From the NCBI RefSeq assembly GCF_014203365.1, contig NZ_JACHIS010000001.1, positions 1-64,000 of the forward strand: a stretch of 64,000 nucleotides of DNA. The letters are read 5' to 3'. This DNA comes from Actinoalloteichus hymeniacidonis. Its GTDB lineage: Bacteria > Actinomycetota > Actinomycetes > Mycobacteriales > Pseudonocardiaceae. Of this stretch, positions 23,062-32,290 are shown piece by piece. The position numbers were made by a program, and so were the translations under genes. Within the stretch, counting starts at the first letter, position 1; each line of letters begins with the position of its first letter. Below the pieces are notes generated by a model that was not told the DNA's origin, ran no database searches, and saw only the letters and a list, made by a program, of their open reading frames with translations.

Positions 23062-24056
23062 CCGAACGCAGGGGGGGACTCGGTCGCGGTCTTGCCGCGC
23101 TGATCCCCAGCGGCCCGCCGCCCACCGAGTCGGCCGATTCGAGGAGCGCCCCTCCCCGGACGGACCGGCTCGCTGGACCACCGGTGCGGGGCAGCAGCGT
23201 CGCCGAGGCGAAGCTCGATGCTCTCCTGAAGGAGGAGACGGCCAGCGCGGTCTACCGCGAGCTGCCGATCGCATCGATCACGCCCAACCCGAAGCAGCCT
23301 CGGCAGGTCTTCGACGAATCCGCACTGGAGGAGTTGGAGCACTCGATCCGGGAATTCGGTCTGCTTCAGCCGATCGTCGTGCGCGAGCTCGACGACGCGA
23401 AGTACGAACTGATCATGGGCGAGCGCCGTTGGCGGGCGGCGCAGCGGGCCAGGATCCCGAACATCCCGGCCATCGTGCGTCGCACCAAGGACGACGCGAT
23501 GCTGCGGGACGCGTTGCTGGAGAACATCCATCGGGTTCAGCTGAACCCCTTGGAAGAGGCGGCGGCGTACCAACAGCTTCTCGAAGAGTTTCACGTGACA
23601 CACGAGGAGCTGGCTGCGCGGATCGGCCGTAGCCGTCCGGTCATCACGAACACCATCCGGCTGCTGAACCTCCCCCTGCCGGTGCAGCGCCGGGTGGCGG
23701 CGAACATCCTCTCGGCGGGTCATGCCCGAGCGTTGTTGAGTCTGGACGACGCCGAGTCGCAAGAGGACCTGGCGGCTCGCATCGTCCGGGAGGGCCTCTC
23801 GGTTCGTTCGACCGAGGAGGCCGTCCGGCTGTCCCGCCATGACGATGAGCCCGCCAAGCCGAAGGCTGCCCCCCGGAAGCAGATGCAGGCACCCGGTCTC
23901 CAGGACGTGGCCGACCGGTTGTCCAACGCCTTCGACACGAGGGTCAAGGTCGAGTTGGGCCGGCGGAAGGGGCGGATCGTCGTCGAGTTCGGCTCGGTGG
24001 ACGATCTCGAACGCATTGTGGCGATGATGGCGGAAGATCAGGCAAATCGGACATAG
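23058..24056 (+). CDS. parB: Chromosome partitioning CTPase ParB
   Basis: A 332-residue parS-binding CTP switch protein. The N-terminus [16 protein letters not shown] contains the ParA-interacting segment. The CTP-binding domain shows [22 protein letters not shown] and the [11 protein letters not shown] motif. The helix-turn-helix region is [20 protein letters not shown], and the C-terminal dimerisation domain ends the protein. It overlaps parA. A degenerate parS-like 16-mer falls inside the gene at 23587-23602. Confidence 0.97.
   Translation: MTERRGGLGRGLAALIPSGPPPTESADSRSAPPRTDRLAGPPVRGSSVAEAKLDALLKEETASAVYRELPIASITPNPKQPRQVFDESALEELEHSIREFGLLQPIVVRELDDAKYELIMGERRWRAAQRARIPNIPAIVRRTKDDAMLRDALLENIHRVQLNPLEEAAAYQQLLEEFHVTHEELAARIGRSRPVITNTIRLLNLPLPVQRRVAANILSAGHARALLSLDDAESQEDLAARIVREGLSVRSTEEAVRLSRHDDEPAKPKAAPRKQMQAPGLQDVADRLSNAFDTRVKVELGRRKGRIVVEFGSVDDLERIVAMMAEDQANRT
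23587..23602. promoter_or_regulatory. Degenerate parS-like site in parB
   Basis: AGTTTCACGTGACACA keeps the CACGTG core but has two mismatches to consensus, one in a core half-site position. Probably weak or inactive. Confidence 0.4.
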
Positions 24057-24066
24057 AAGCGTCCTA

Positions 24067-24102
24067 CCCGGTCATACCGGGGCTTTTCGTCACGGTGACG
24101 AA
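24067..24102. terminator. Hairpin and palindrome downstream of parB
   Basis: A 6-bp stem (24067-24072 with 24076-24081), GGC and TTTT follow the parB stop and look like a terminator. It is followed by a 17-base palindrome centred at 24094 (24086-24102), which could serve the convergent ddl gene. Confidence 0.55.
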
Positions 24103-24162
24103 TCAATCTTGGGCTTCGCCGGCGACTCGGAGGCCATCCGAATCGCCGGCGAGCCGAGATGA

Positions 24163-25110
24163 TCAAGCTCGATCGATGGCGCGCTCGATCAGGTCGGCGA
24201 AGACCATTCCGAACGACTGGTCCGCCGCCTCGATCGCCATCGGCAGCAGCGACGTCTCGGTCAGACCCGGGGACACATTCACCTCAAGGAAATGCACCTG
24301 GCCGTCCGCGTCGACGACGGCATCGGTCCGCGAGACATCGCGAAGACCGAGCAGCCGATGCGCCGCGACCGCCAACTCCCCCACGTGCTCCGCGTCTCGC
24401 TCCGAGAGCCGGGCCGGCGTGTGGAAGTTCGTCAGGCCCGCGGTGTATCGCGCCGCATAGTCGTAGACCCCGCCCGTCGGATCGATCTCCACGGCGGGCA
24501 ACGCGACCGGACCGTCGGCCGTGTCGATCACGCCGACGGCGACCTCCACTCCTTCGACGAATCGTTCGATCAGCACGGCATCGCCGTAGGCCAGTACTCC
24601 CACCATCGCGGCGGGCAGTTCCTCGGCGGTGCGAACCACTCGCGCCCCCAACGCGGAGCCGCCCTGATCCGGCTTGAGCATCAGGGGTAGTCCGAGCTGT
24701 TCGACGAGAGCGTCCAACACCGCCTGCGCGCCGAGGGTGCGGAAGGTGCTGTGCGGCAGCACGACCCAGTCCGGGGTGGTGAGACCCGCCCCCGCCACCT
24801 CCGCCTTCGCCGACGGCTTGTCCCAGGCCCGCCTGCACGATCGTGAGTCCGTGCCGACGAACGGCACATTGCGCATCTCCAACACGGATTGCACCGCGCC
24901 GTTCTCGCCCTCGCCGCCATGCAGTGCGACGACCACGGCGTCGGGTCGATCGCTGCCCAATCTGGACAACAGCGTCGAATCGGCGTCCCACTCGTCCACG
25001 GTCACGCCGACCGAGCGCAACGCGGCGGACAGCCTGCGGCCCGACCGCAAGGAGACGTCCCGCTCGTGCGAGAGCCCTCCCGACAGCACGGCCACCCAAC
25101 GATCTGACAC
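24163..25110 (-). CDS. ddl: D-alanine--D-alanine ligase family protein
   Basis: A 315-residue ATP-grasp ligase of the Ddl family, which joins two D-Ala for peptidoglycan precursors. The N-terminus VSDRWVAVLSGGLSHERDVS and the segment VVALHGGEGENGAVQSVLEM match the first substrate-binding region. MLKPDQGGSALGARVV is the ATP-grasp Lys strand, and FLEVNVSPGLTETSLLPMA contains the metal and substrate residues (E, N, G-L-T). GTG 25110 has GAGGAG six bases upstream. A diverged copy with another ligase role is possible, since a canonical ddl may exist elsewhere. Confidence 0.88.
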   Translation of the reverse strand: MSDRWVAVLSGGLSHERDVSLRSGRRLSAALRSVGVTVDEWDADSTLLSRLGSDRPDAVVVALHGGEGENGAVQSVLEMRNVPFVGTDSRSCRRAWDKPSAKAEVAGAGLTTPDWVVLPHSTFRTLGAQAVLDALVEQLGLPLMLKPDQGGSALGARVVRTAEELPAAMVGVLAYGDAVLIERFVEGVEVAVGVIDTADGPVALPAVEIDPTGGVYDYAARYTAGLTNFHTPARLSERDAEHVGELAVAAHRLLGLRDVSRTDAVVDADGQVHFLEVNVSPGLTETSLLPMAIEAADQSFGMVFADLIERAIDRA

Positions 25111-25287
25111 TGCGACTCCTCGAGGTGTTGTTCGGGTCGGGCACGGTTCCCATCGCGTGGCGACGGCGCGGCGACCTAATCGACGGGCGCCAAGCCGGTC
25201 GCGGCGAGGGGATCCTCCCAAAACATCATCCGGGCGCGCGCAGACCGGCCGAGAGCCGGTGAGCGAATACAGCGAAAGCCGCCGGAA

Positions 25288-26610
25288 TCAGGCCGTGTCG
25301 GGGCTAGGCGACTCGGAGCCGAGCTGCGGACGCTGCGCGACATTGCCGAAGGTGGCGAGCAACTCCAGTTCGTCCCGCAGGACGGTGCCCAGCCTGCGCA
25401 CCCCCTCGTGGATGCGCTCCGGCGTCGGATAGCAGAAGGACAACCGCATCTGCCTGCTGCCGAACCCGTCCCCGTGGAAGGCGGTGCCGGACACATAGGC
25501 CACCCGCTGGGTCACCGCCCGAGGCAGCATCGCCTTGGTGTCGACGCCCTCCGGGACGGTCAGCCAGACGTAGAACCCGCCATCGGGCTTCGTCCACGTG
25601 CAACCGGGCGGCATGTACTGCTCCAAGGCACTGAGCATCGCATCGCGCCGCTCGCTGTAGACCTCCCGATAGGTCTTGACCTGGCCCTGCCAGTCGTGTG
25701 TTGCCAGGTATCGGGAGACCAACAGCTGGTTGAAGGTGGGTGGGCACAGCGTCGCCGACTCCGAGGCCAGCACGAGCTTCTCGCGCACCGCGTGCGGAGC
25801 CAACGCCCAGCCCACCCGCAGGCCGGGCGCGAAGGTCTTGGAGAAGGAGCCGAGGTAGACGACGTTCTCCTCGTCCATCGACCGCAGCGCCGGGTAGGTC
25901 TGGTCGTCGAAGCCCAGCAGGCCGTACGGGTTGTCCTCCAGGACCAGCACGTTGTGCCGGGCGCAGATCTCCAACACCTCGGCGCGGCGCTCGACCGCCA
26001 TGGTGACGCCTGCGGGATTGTGGAAATTGGGGATCGTGTAGAGGAACTTGACCCGCTTGCCCGCGGAATGGACTGCTTCGAGGGCAGCCCGCAGTGCGTC
26101 CGGAATCAATCCGTCGTCGTCCATCGCGACGTGCACGACCTCGGCCTGGTAGGCGGAGAAGCTGCCCAACGCTCCGACGTAGGACGGCGCCTCGGCCAGC
26201 ACCACGTCGCCGGGATCGCAGAAGATCCGGGTAACGGTGTCCAATGCCATCTGGGAGCCGACGGTCACCACGACGTCGTCGGGATGCGCGCGGATACCCT
26301 CCAGCGCCATGACCTCGGTGATCTGTTCGCGCAGCTCCGGAACGCCCTGTGCCGAGCCGTACTGGAAGGCGACCTGGCCGTCCTCGGCGACCAGTCGGGC
26401 GACCTCGGTGGCCAGCGAGTCCATCGGCAGCGCGGAGAGGTTCGGCATGCCGCCCGCCAGGGAGACGACCTCGGGCCTGCTCGCCACCGCGAAGAGCGCA
26501 CGAATCTCGGATGCCGTCATGCCCGCCGTCCGCGCTGCGTAGCGGTTCAGGTGCGCATCGAGGCTCCGGCCTCGGTTCTGCTGCGGTGGCTGCGACTCCT
26601 GGCTGGTCAT
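25288..26610 (-). CDS. PLP-dependent class I/II aminotransferase
   Basis: A 440-residue fold-type I aminotransferase similar to 2-aminoadipate/valine-type enzymes without the GntR domain of MocR. SLAGGMPNLSALP near residues 49-61 is the substrate-loop region. TIPNFHNPAGVTM contains the conserved Asn and Pro, and EDNPYGLLGF the PLP-ring Asp/Tyr region. The Schiff-base lysine is in GSFSKTFAPGLRVGW, and the Arg that binds the substrate carboxylate is in RQMRLSFCYPT. ATG 26610 has GGAG upstream. An aminotransferase near parB recurs in actinobacteria; the substrate cannot be deduced. Confidence 0.9.
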   Translation of the reverse strand: MTSQESQPPQQNRGRSLDAHLNRYAARTAGMTASEIRALFAVASRPEVVSLAGGMPNLSALPMDSLATEVARLVAEDGQVAFQYGSAQGVPELREQITEVMALEGIRAHPDDVVVTVGSQMALDTVTRIFCDPGDVVLAEAPSYVGALGSFSAYQAEVVHVAMDDDGLIPDALRAALEAVHSAGKRVKFLYTIPNFHNPAGVTMAVERRAEVLEICARHNVLVLEDNPYGLLGFDDQTYPALRSMDEENVVYLGSFSKTFAPGLRVGWALAPHAVREKLVLASESATLCPPTFNQLLVSRYLATHDWQGQVKTYREVYSERRDAMLSALEQYMPPGCTWTKPDGGFYVWLTVPEGVDTKAMLPRAVTQRVAYVSGTAFHGDGFGSRQMRLSFCYPTPERIHEGVRRLGTVLRDELELLATFGNVAQRPQLGSESPSPDTA

Positions 26611-26792
26611 GCGGCACTCCGAACTGTGTCTCGTCGCGTCCCGGCGAGTTCCGATCGATCGAGTGTGTTCGGCCGGGTGAGGGGCGCGTCCGACTCCTCA
26701 GTGTAACTTCGGCGGCGAAGGTCCACCGTTACCCTGTACTGGTAGATGCGGCCTCCACCGGCTGCGCCCAAGACTGGGCTTAAGGAGGTCAG

Positions 26793-27437
26793 GTGTCGAG
26801 AAGCGTGGTCGGCATCACGCTGGACAACCTGCATGAGCTGCCGAAGCAGTGTCGGCGCTGTGTGTTCTGGGAGCTGGCGCCACACATCAGGGAACAGGCG
26901 GAGGAATTCGGCCAGACCGAGTTCGAGAAGGAGGCCTGGATCTCGAGTGTGCTGTTGGAGTGGGGTTCATGCGGTCGGTTGGTTCGGGTTGCCGGAGTAC
27001 CCGCCGGATACGCGCTCTATGCCCCGCCCTCGGCGGTCCCCAGGTCGGGAACCTTCCCCACCTCGCCGGTCAGCGCGGACGCAGTGCTGCTGACGACCCT
27101 CAAAGTGATGCCCGAGTTCGCCGACACGGGCCTGGGACGCCTGTTGGTGCAGTCGGTGGCCAAAGACCTCACTCGTCGCGGTGTGAAGGCCGTGGAGGCC
27201 TTCGGATACGCCGAGGGTGAGTCCGAGGGCAACTGCGTGATCCCGGCGGAGTTCCTGCGTCAGGTGGGCTTCAAGACGGTGCGCCCGCATCCTCGGTGGC
27301 CGCGACTGCGGCTGGAGCTGCGTTCGGCCTTCACCTGGAAGGAAGACGTGGAGGCCGCGCTGGAGCGACTCCTGGAACCGATGACGGTCTCCACCGACCC
27401 GGTTTCCCGTGGTTCGGTGGGTGCACCCACCCGCTGA
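26793..27437 (+). CDS. GNAT family acetyltransferase
   Basis: A 214-residue protein. GTG 26793 follows a strong AAGGAGG. An N-terminal CRRCVFWELA segment with paired cysteines precedes the GNAT fold; the acetyl-CoA loop is recognisable at VMPEFADTGLGRLLVQSVAKDL (a Q/RxxGxG/A-like loop). The C-terminal part RWPRLRLELRSAFTWKEDVEAALERLL is typical of the conserved actinobacterial protein next to parAB (compare Rv3916c). The substrate is unknown. It is convergent with cwlM across a strong terminator. Confidence 0.85.
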   Translation: MSRSVVGITLDNLHELPKQCRRCVFWELAPHIREQAEEFGQTEFEKEAWISSVLLEWGSCGRLVRVAGVPAGYALYAPPSAVPRSGTFPTSPVSADAVLLTTLKVMPEFADTGLGRLLVQSVAKDLTRRGVKAVEAFGYAEGESEGNCVIPAEFLRQVGFKTVRPHPRWPRLRLELRSAFTWKEDVEAALERLLEPMTVSTDPVSRGSVGAPTR

Positions 27438-27459
27438 GCGGACGGTACCCGAGCTGACA

Positions 27460-27524
27460 CAGTCCCCCTCGATACTCCAACAGTCTCCGGTCGGCCCGGG
27501 CTGTTCGAGTATCGAGGGGGACTG
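27460..27524. terminator. Long bidirectional terminator hairpin
   Basis: Perfect 18-bp stem (27460-27477 with 27507-27524) continuing after a one-base mismatch as a 5-bp stem (27479-27483 with 27501-27505). It lies between convergent genes ending at 27437 and 27531. Confidence 0.9.
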
Positions 27525-27530
27525 CGTCGT

Positions 27531-28685
27531 CTAGTCGATCTTGGCCAGCTCGTGACGGAGCAGGTCGTCGAACGTGAAGGTGCCGGTGGGCTGGTCGTTC
27601 TCGCCGAGCAGGTAGAGCCGCTTGACCGCGACCAGGATCCGTTCGGCGAGGATGTCGCGGAACGTGGGGTCCATCAGCCTGCGCCGGTCACCGGGATTGG
27701 TCAGGTAACCGACCTCGATGTGCACGGCGGGCATCCGGGTGAGCCGCAGCACCTCCCAGGTCTTGGGATGTGCCCCGCAGTCCACCATGCCGGTCTTGGC
27801 GACGACCTCGCGCTGGATGTAGCCCGCGAGCGCCTCCCCGACGGTGGAGGTGGTGCCGTTGCCGGTGCCGAAGTGGTACGAGGCGATGCCCTGCGCAGCT
27901 GGAGACGGGTTCGTGTCCGTGTGCAGCGAGAGGAAGAGGTCGGCGCCCGCGTCGTTGGCGAACGCGGCGCGATCGGCCTCCGGCGGGCAGGTGTCCTGGC
28001 CACGAACCAGGATGGCCTCCATGCCGGTGGCGACCATGCGGCCTTCCAACCTGCGCGCCAGATCCCAGGCGAGGTCGGCCTCCGCGGCGTCCTCCACCAC
28101 GGCGCCGCGATCCGCACCGCCATGACCCGGATCGAGCACGATGCGCTTGCCGCGCAGCTTCGGCCCCGAGGTGCGTACCCGTTCCTGCTCCCGGAGGAAC
28201 ACGGGCCTGCCGCCTCGGACCTTGGGCATGAGCTGGCGCAGGGCTCGCAGCGTCTCCGGGCCGCACACGCCGTCGGCGGTGAGCCCGTAGTCACGCTGGA
28301 AGCTCTTCAACGCGTGCTCGGTCTGCGCGCCGAAGACCTTGTTCGGTCTTCCAGCGTCGTAACCGAGTTCCAACAGGCGTTCCTGGAGGGCGAAGACGTC
28401 GTCTCCGGTGATCGTCTGACTGATCTGATAGGCCAGCGGGCGATCGCCGAGGCTCCACCGGGCGTCACGCAACGCCCGATAGGTGGCAGACCCCACCACC
28501 CCGTCGGTGATCAGCCCACGCTGTTGCTGGAAGGCTCGAACTGCGTGCTCGACGAGCCCGTCGAAGACCTGTTCCTTCTCGTCGCCGAGATTTCCGTTCG
28601 GCGGTGGGAGCAGACCCTGCGATGTGAGAATGGCCTTGATCTCGGCAACAGCCGGACCGAAGTCACCGCGGTGGAGCAGTTGCAT
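27531..28685 (-). CDS. cwlM: CwlM-like N-acetylmuramoyl-L-alanine amidase family protein
   Basis: A 384-residue protein with two peptidoglycan-binding domains (about 1-75 and 85-155, each with a GxxG/D pattern such as GLITDGVVGSATYRALRD and GLTADGVCGPETLRAL) followed by an amidase-3 domain. Zinc-ligand positions appear present: H in VLDPGHGG, E in the following helix, H in LFLSLHTDTN, and the catalytic E in HIEVGYLTNPG. In mycobacteria CwlM (Rv3915) is a cytoplasmic, PknB-phosphorylated activator of MurA rather than a hydrolase; there is likewise no signal peptide here. The neighbours trxA-trxB match that locus. Confidence 0.92.
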   Translation of the reverse strand: MQLLHRGDFGPAVAEIKAILTSQGLLPPPNGNLGDEKEQVFDGLVEHAVRAFQQQRGLITDGVVGSATYRALRDARWSLGDRPLAYQISQTITGDDVFALQERLLELGYDAGRPNKVFGAQTEHALKSFQRDYGLTADGVCGPETLRALRQLMPKVRGGRPVFLREQERVRTSGPKLRGKRIVLDPGHGGADRGAVVEDAAEADLAWDLARRLEGRMVATGMEAILVRGQDTCPPEADRAAFANDAGADLFLSLHTDTNPSPAAQGIASYHFGTGNGTTSTVGEALAGYIQREVVAKTGMVDCGAHPKTWEVLRLTRMPAVHIEVGYLTNPGDRRRLMDPTFRDILAERILVAVKRLYLLGENDQPTGTFTFDDLLRHELAKID

Positions 28686-28818
28686 GTACTCCTCGCTTGA
28701 CTAGAGCGCCGATGTACGGCGCGAGGGGAAGCAGACAACCTATTGTGCCCTGCTGATGACATGCCGACACTTCGGGCTGCGCGCCGAGGCATCCTCACTG
28801 GTAGTGGTCTTTTGAACG

Positions 28819-28848
28819 CCCAAATGGTGGTTTAGCCACTCATTTGGG
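28819..28848. repeat. Inverted repeat between trxA and cwlM
   Basis: CCCAAATG (28819-28826) pairs with CATTTGGG (28841-28848), with inner GTGG pairing to CCAC, a one-base bulge and loop TTTAG. The hairpin is AT-richer than its surroundings. It could terminate trxA or be a binding site ahead of cwlM. Confidence 0.6.
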
Positions 28849-28976
28849 TGAAAGGTTGTCCGCCGCTGACGGAGCTTCGTCGTGGGGGCCGCGAGACCCT
28901 GTCGATTCCCGGCCGAGGACTTCCCCCGATGCCAGACCCGACAGGGTCCGCTGCGGCTGCCCGCACGCCTGATCGG

Positions 28977-29306
28977 TCAGTCCAGGTGCTTGGACAGCTC
29001 ACTCATCAGTGCGGCCTTCGGCTTGGCTCCGACGATCTGGCTGACCGGCTGGCCGTCCTTGAACAGGATCAGCGTCGGGATCGACATCACCTGGTAGTCA
29101 CGCTGGACGGACTGGTTGGCGTCGATGTCCAGCTTGGCGATCGTCAGCTTGTCCGCCTGCTCCGCGGCGATCTCCTCCAACACCGGAGCGACCATCTTGC
29201 ACGGGCCACACCAGGTCGCCCAGAAGTCGACGAGCACCGGCTTGCTGCTGTCCAACACCTCCGACTGGAAGTTCTTCTCCGTGACGGTGACTGTTGTGCC
29301 TGCCAT
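28977..29306 (-). CDS. trxA: Thioredoxin
   Basis: A 109-residue thioredoxin with the active site WCGPCKM (residues 32-38) and the cis-proline segment SIPTLILFKDG. It reduces protein disulfides in the cytoplasm and is itself reduced by the neighbouring TrxB. ATG 29306 follows AAGGAGAGACC. The trxB-trxA-cwlM order equals Rv3913-Rv3914-Rv3915. Confidence 0.98.
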   Translation of the reverse strand: MAGTTVTVTEKNFQSEVLDSSKPVLVDFWATWCGPCKMVAPVLEEIAAEQADKLTIAKLDIDANQSVQRDYQVMSIPTLILFKDGQPVSQIVGAKPKAALMSELSKHLD

Positions 29307-29450
29307 GGTCTCTCCTTGCGTTGTGGCTGGTCGCCGGTTGTGCTGGCGCTTGTAGCGGGGCGAGAGTCGGTGTGCGGTGAGCGCGAGATCGGCCCGTCCG
29401 ATCGCGACGATGAACCGCCGCGCGCTCGCCGCTGTGAAAACTCCCCGGTG

Positions 29451-30434
29451 TCAGACCGAGGGGACCGGGTCGCCGAGGCCGTAGCCACCGCCGACGGACT
29501 CCGAGGTGGTCTCATGGTCGGCGAGCCACCGCTCGGCGTCGATCGCCGCCGAACAGCCGGAGCCTGCGGCGGTGATGGCCTGCCGGTAGGTGTGGTCCAC
29601 CAGGTCGCCCGCAGCGAAGACACCCGTCAGGTTGGTCGCCGTGCCGCGCTCGGCAACGCGCACATAGCCCTCGTCGTCCAGCTCGACCTGGCCCTTGACC
29701 AGCTCGCTGCGCGGGTCGTGGCCGATGGCGACGAACATGGCGGTGACGTCGAGCACGGACTCCTCGCCGGTGACGGTGTCGCGCAGCCGAAGACCGCTGA
29801 CCGAGCTCTCCCCCAGCGCCTCGACGACCTCGGCGTTGGTCCGCCACTTGATCTTCTCGTTGGCCCGCGCCCGTTCGAGCATGATGCGCGACGCCCGGAA
29901 CTCGTCGCGGCGGTGCACGATCGTCACCGACCGGGCGAAGCGGGTGAGGAAGGTCGCCTCCTCCATCGCCGAGTCACCACCGCCGACGACCGCGATGTCC
30001 TGGTCCCGGAAGAAGAACCCGTCACAGGTCGCGCAGGAGGACACCCCACGGCCGAGCAGCCGTTCCTCGCCCGGCACGCCCACGTAGCGCGCGGCGGCGC
30101 CCATCGCGAGGATGACGGCCGTGGCGCGGTACTCGGTGCCATCGACGACGACCTTCTTCACGGGACCGGCGAGCGACACGGACTCGACGTCGGCAGGACG
30201 TAGCTCCGCCCCGAACCGCTCCGCCTGGGCACGCATCTGCTCCATCAGCTCCGGCCCCATGATGCCGTTGCGGAAGCCCGGATAGTTCTCCACCTCGGTG
30301 GTGGTCATCAGGGCCCCGCCGAACTGGGTTCCCTCGAAGATGAGCGGCTCAAGCTGGGCACGGGCCGCGTAGACCGCGGCCGTGTAACCCGCAGGTCCCG
30401 AGCCGATGATGATCAAATTCCTCACGTCGGACAA
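29451..30434 (-). CDS. trxB: Thioredoxin reductase
   Basis: A 327-residue NADPH-dependent flavoenzyme that reduces thioredoxin. The FAD dinucleotide motif [15 protein letters not shown] is at residues 12-26, the redox-active CATC is in [12 protein letters not shown] near 135-138, the NADPH motif is [12 protein letters not shown], and [18 protein letters not shown] is the C-terminal FAD motif. The start codon is TTG at 30434, supported by GGAGG eight bases upstream; GTG 30425 is an alternative. It has a short C-terminal tail beyond the E. coli enzyme. Confidence 0.97.
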   Translation of the reverse strand: MSDVRNLIIIGSGPAGYTAAVYAARAQLEPLIFEGTQFGGALMTTTEVENYPGFRNGIMGPELMEQMRAQAERFGAELRPADVESVSLAGPVKKVVVDGTEYRATAVILAMGAAARYVGVPGEERLLGRGVSSCATCDGFFFRDQDIAVVGGGDSAMEEATFLTRFARSVTIVHRRDEFRASRIMLERARANEKIKWRTNAEVVEALGESSVSGLRLRDTVTGEESVLDVTAMFVAIGHDPRSELVKGQVELDDEGYVRVAERGTATNLTGVFAAGDLVDHTYRQAITAAGSGCSAAIDAERWLADHETTSESVGGGYGLGDPVPSV

Positions 30435-30655
30435 CTTCGCCGCCTCCGCCGACTCGCGTATGCACCGTTCTCGCTCCGGGCGATCCCGTCCTCGCCCGTC
30501 GCCGGTCCTCTTCGCTACGAGTTACGAGCTACCAGGGTCCGACATGGGGTGCAACGCGATCCTATGCGCGGCTGTTCCCGGCGCGAGCACGTCAGGTGGG
30601 TTCGTCCGTGGTCGTCGGGTTCGACGACCGGTGTTCGCGACGAACCCACCCGAGG

Positions 30656-31582
30656 TCATCCGCCGATGGTGGTGTCCCCAAGGAACTCGGATTCACCCGG
30701 ACCACAGGTCGCGGGGACCACGATGACGCGGAACTGGTTGAAGCCCTCGCTGAGGATCACCATCAGGCCCGGCTGGCCTGCCAGTTCGGCTTCGCGGGAG
30801 CCGAGAACGTTCGCATCGGCGACGCCGCCTGCCTCCAGGCAGCTCAGCAGCGCCTGTTCGTCGCCCAGCGCCCCGAACTCCTCGGATTCCAGGACACCGG
30901 AGAGATCGGACACTCCGAGGGCGTTCAGATCGTCCTGGCCGTCGAGCATCAGGGGCGGCTGGCCGGAGCCGGTCTCGGAACCCGGTGGGGTGGCGCTGTC
31001 GTCCTGCGTCGGGCTCCCACCGGCGTGCGGGATCCCCGGCTCGCTGTTGGAGGGCAGATTCACCGCCACGACGCTGACCACGGCCGCCGCCGCCACGAGC
31101 AGACCCGCTCCCCAACCGGCCATCCGCCTGCGCCGCTTGCGGGCCACATCCAGATTCGTCACCGGCGCGGGCGGGCCCTGATCCGGTGCCTCGTGGACCG
31201 GATGCTGATTCGGACCGTGCTCGGCGGGCGCTGCGGGCGGCAACTCGGTGACGGTCGCCGGGGTGGCTCGGGCCGGGCTGAACATGGCCTGTGCCTCACG
31301 AGCCAACGCGGCGTCCAACCGTTCCGCGAAGATCTCGGGCATCGGTGGCACCGGAGGAAGGTCACGCAGCTGCGCCTGAGTGGCGTCCAACGCTGCGAAC
31401 AGTGCTTTTGCTTCGGAGTCGGACTCCGTTCTAGGTTTCAGTCGGGCTGCTGTCTCATCATCGAGAGCCCCGGCGTGGAGATCCGCCAAGAGGTCGAGAG
31501 ACCACGCGGCCCCGTCTTCCGAGTCGGGCCGTGACCCGCTGGTGGGGTCGAGCCCACGCCCTTCCCACTCACTGCCGGTCAT
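30656..31582 (-). CDS. Anti-sigma-M factor (RsmA-like)
   Basis: A 308-residue single-pass membrane protein, start overlapping the sigM stop by four bases. The N-terminal cytoplasmic region holds an anti-sigma-like helical segment (WSLDLLADLHAGALDDETAA, then ALFAALDATQAQLRDLPPVP). A basic RKRRRRMAG leads into one membrane helix (GAGLLVAAAAVVSVVAV, about 154-170). The extracellular part is acidic and Ser/Gly-rich. Position and overlap match Rv3912, the regulator of SigM. No zinc-binding HxxxCxxC motif is present. Confidence 0.85.
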   Translation of the reverse strand: MTGSEWEGRGLDPTSGSRPDSEDGAAWSLDLLADLHAGALDDETAARLKPRTESDSEAKALFAALDATQAQLRDLPPVPPMPEIFAERLDAALAREAQAMFSPARATPATVTELPPAAPAEHGPNQHPVHEAPDQGPPAPVTNLDVARKRRRRMAGWGAGLLVAAAAVVSVVAVNLPSNSEPGIPHAGGSPTQDDSATPPGSETGSGQPPLMLDGQDDLNALGVSDLSGVLESEEFGALGDEQALLSCLEAGGVADANVLGSREAELAGQPGLMVILSEGFNQFRVIVVPATCGPGESEFLGDTTIGG

Positions 31583-32196
31583 CGTCCCTCCCGAGTGCGT
31601 CGCTGCTGGCGAGCGATGTCGTCAGATGGGACGTTCGCAACTGCATCGGGGTTCCTCAGGTGCCCGAGAAGTTTCGCCAAGCGGGTTCGCCCACGGGCAC
31701 AGCGACTCTTCACTGTCCCCTCGGCTATCTGCAGGATCTGTGCGGTCTCCGCCACGGAGTAACCCTCCACGTCGACCAACACGATCGCGGAACGTTGCTC
31801 CGCGGGTAGTTCGGCGAGGGCATCGTTCACCGCGAGCCTGGTCTCCTGCTCGGCCATGGCGTCCCGGGTGCTGGCGGGCTCATTGGGCCCGGTCTCCGGC
31901 AACGGGACCACCGGTCTGCTTTGTTTTCGTCTGATGCGGTCCAGGCACGCATTCACCACGATGCGGTGTAACCACGTGGTCACCTTGGACTCGGCTCGGA
32001 ACGACGCGGCCGCCCGGAACGCCGAGATCAAGGCGTCCTGAAGGGCGTCGGCCGCTTCCTCCGGGTCTCGCATCGTGCGCAGCGCCACCGCCCACAATCG
32101 GTCGCGGTGGCGCCGAACCAGCTCGGTGAATGCGTATGGATCCCCGCTTGCGTGAGCCGCTATCAGGTCGGCGTCCGAACTTGCTGGGGCTGTCAC
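31579..32196 (-). CDS. sigM: ECF RNA polymerase sigma factor SigM
   Basis: A 205-residue extracytoplasmic-function sigma factor. Region 2 is EEAADALQDALISAFRAA with the promoter-melting segment VTTWLHRIVVNACLDRIRRK. Region 4 is LPAEQRSAIVLVDVEGYS followed by AETAQILQIAEGTVKSR, the helix-turn-helix. It is translationally coupled to its anti-sigma gene. The GTG start has no ribosome binding site; TATCCT (32203-32208, minus) ends six bases upstream, so the mRNA may be leaderless. In relatives SigM responds to oxidative or envelope stress. Confidence 0.93.
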   Translation of the reverse strand: MTAPASSDADLIAAHASGDPYAFTELVRRHRDRLWAVALRTMRDPEEAADALQDALISAFRAAASFRAESKVTTWLHRIVVNACLDRIRRKQSRPVVPLPETGPNEPASTRDAMAEQETRLAVNDALAELPAEQRSAIVLVDVEGYSVAETAQILQIAEGTVKSRCARGRTRLAKLLGHLRNPDAVANVPSDDIARQQRRTREGR

Positions 32197-32290
32197 ACGC
32201 CGAGGATAGCGGCAGTCACATTCGGACTCGACCAGTACACGGTCCGTTAAATTCCAGTGAACGCCGCCCTGCTCGGCGATGTCGTAGTGC

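Noticed and set aside
28893-28947. 10-bp inverted repeat with a 35-base loop between trxA and cwlM
   Set aside because: The loop is too long for a terminator and the arms are short; chance is likely in GC-rich DNA.
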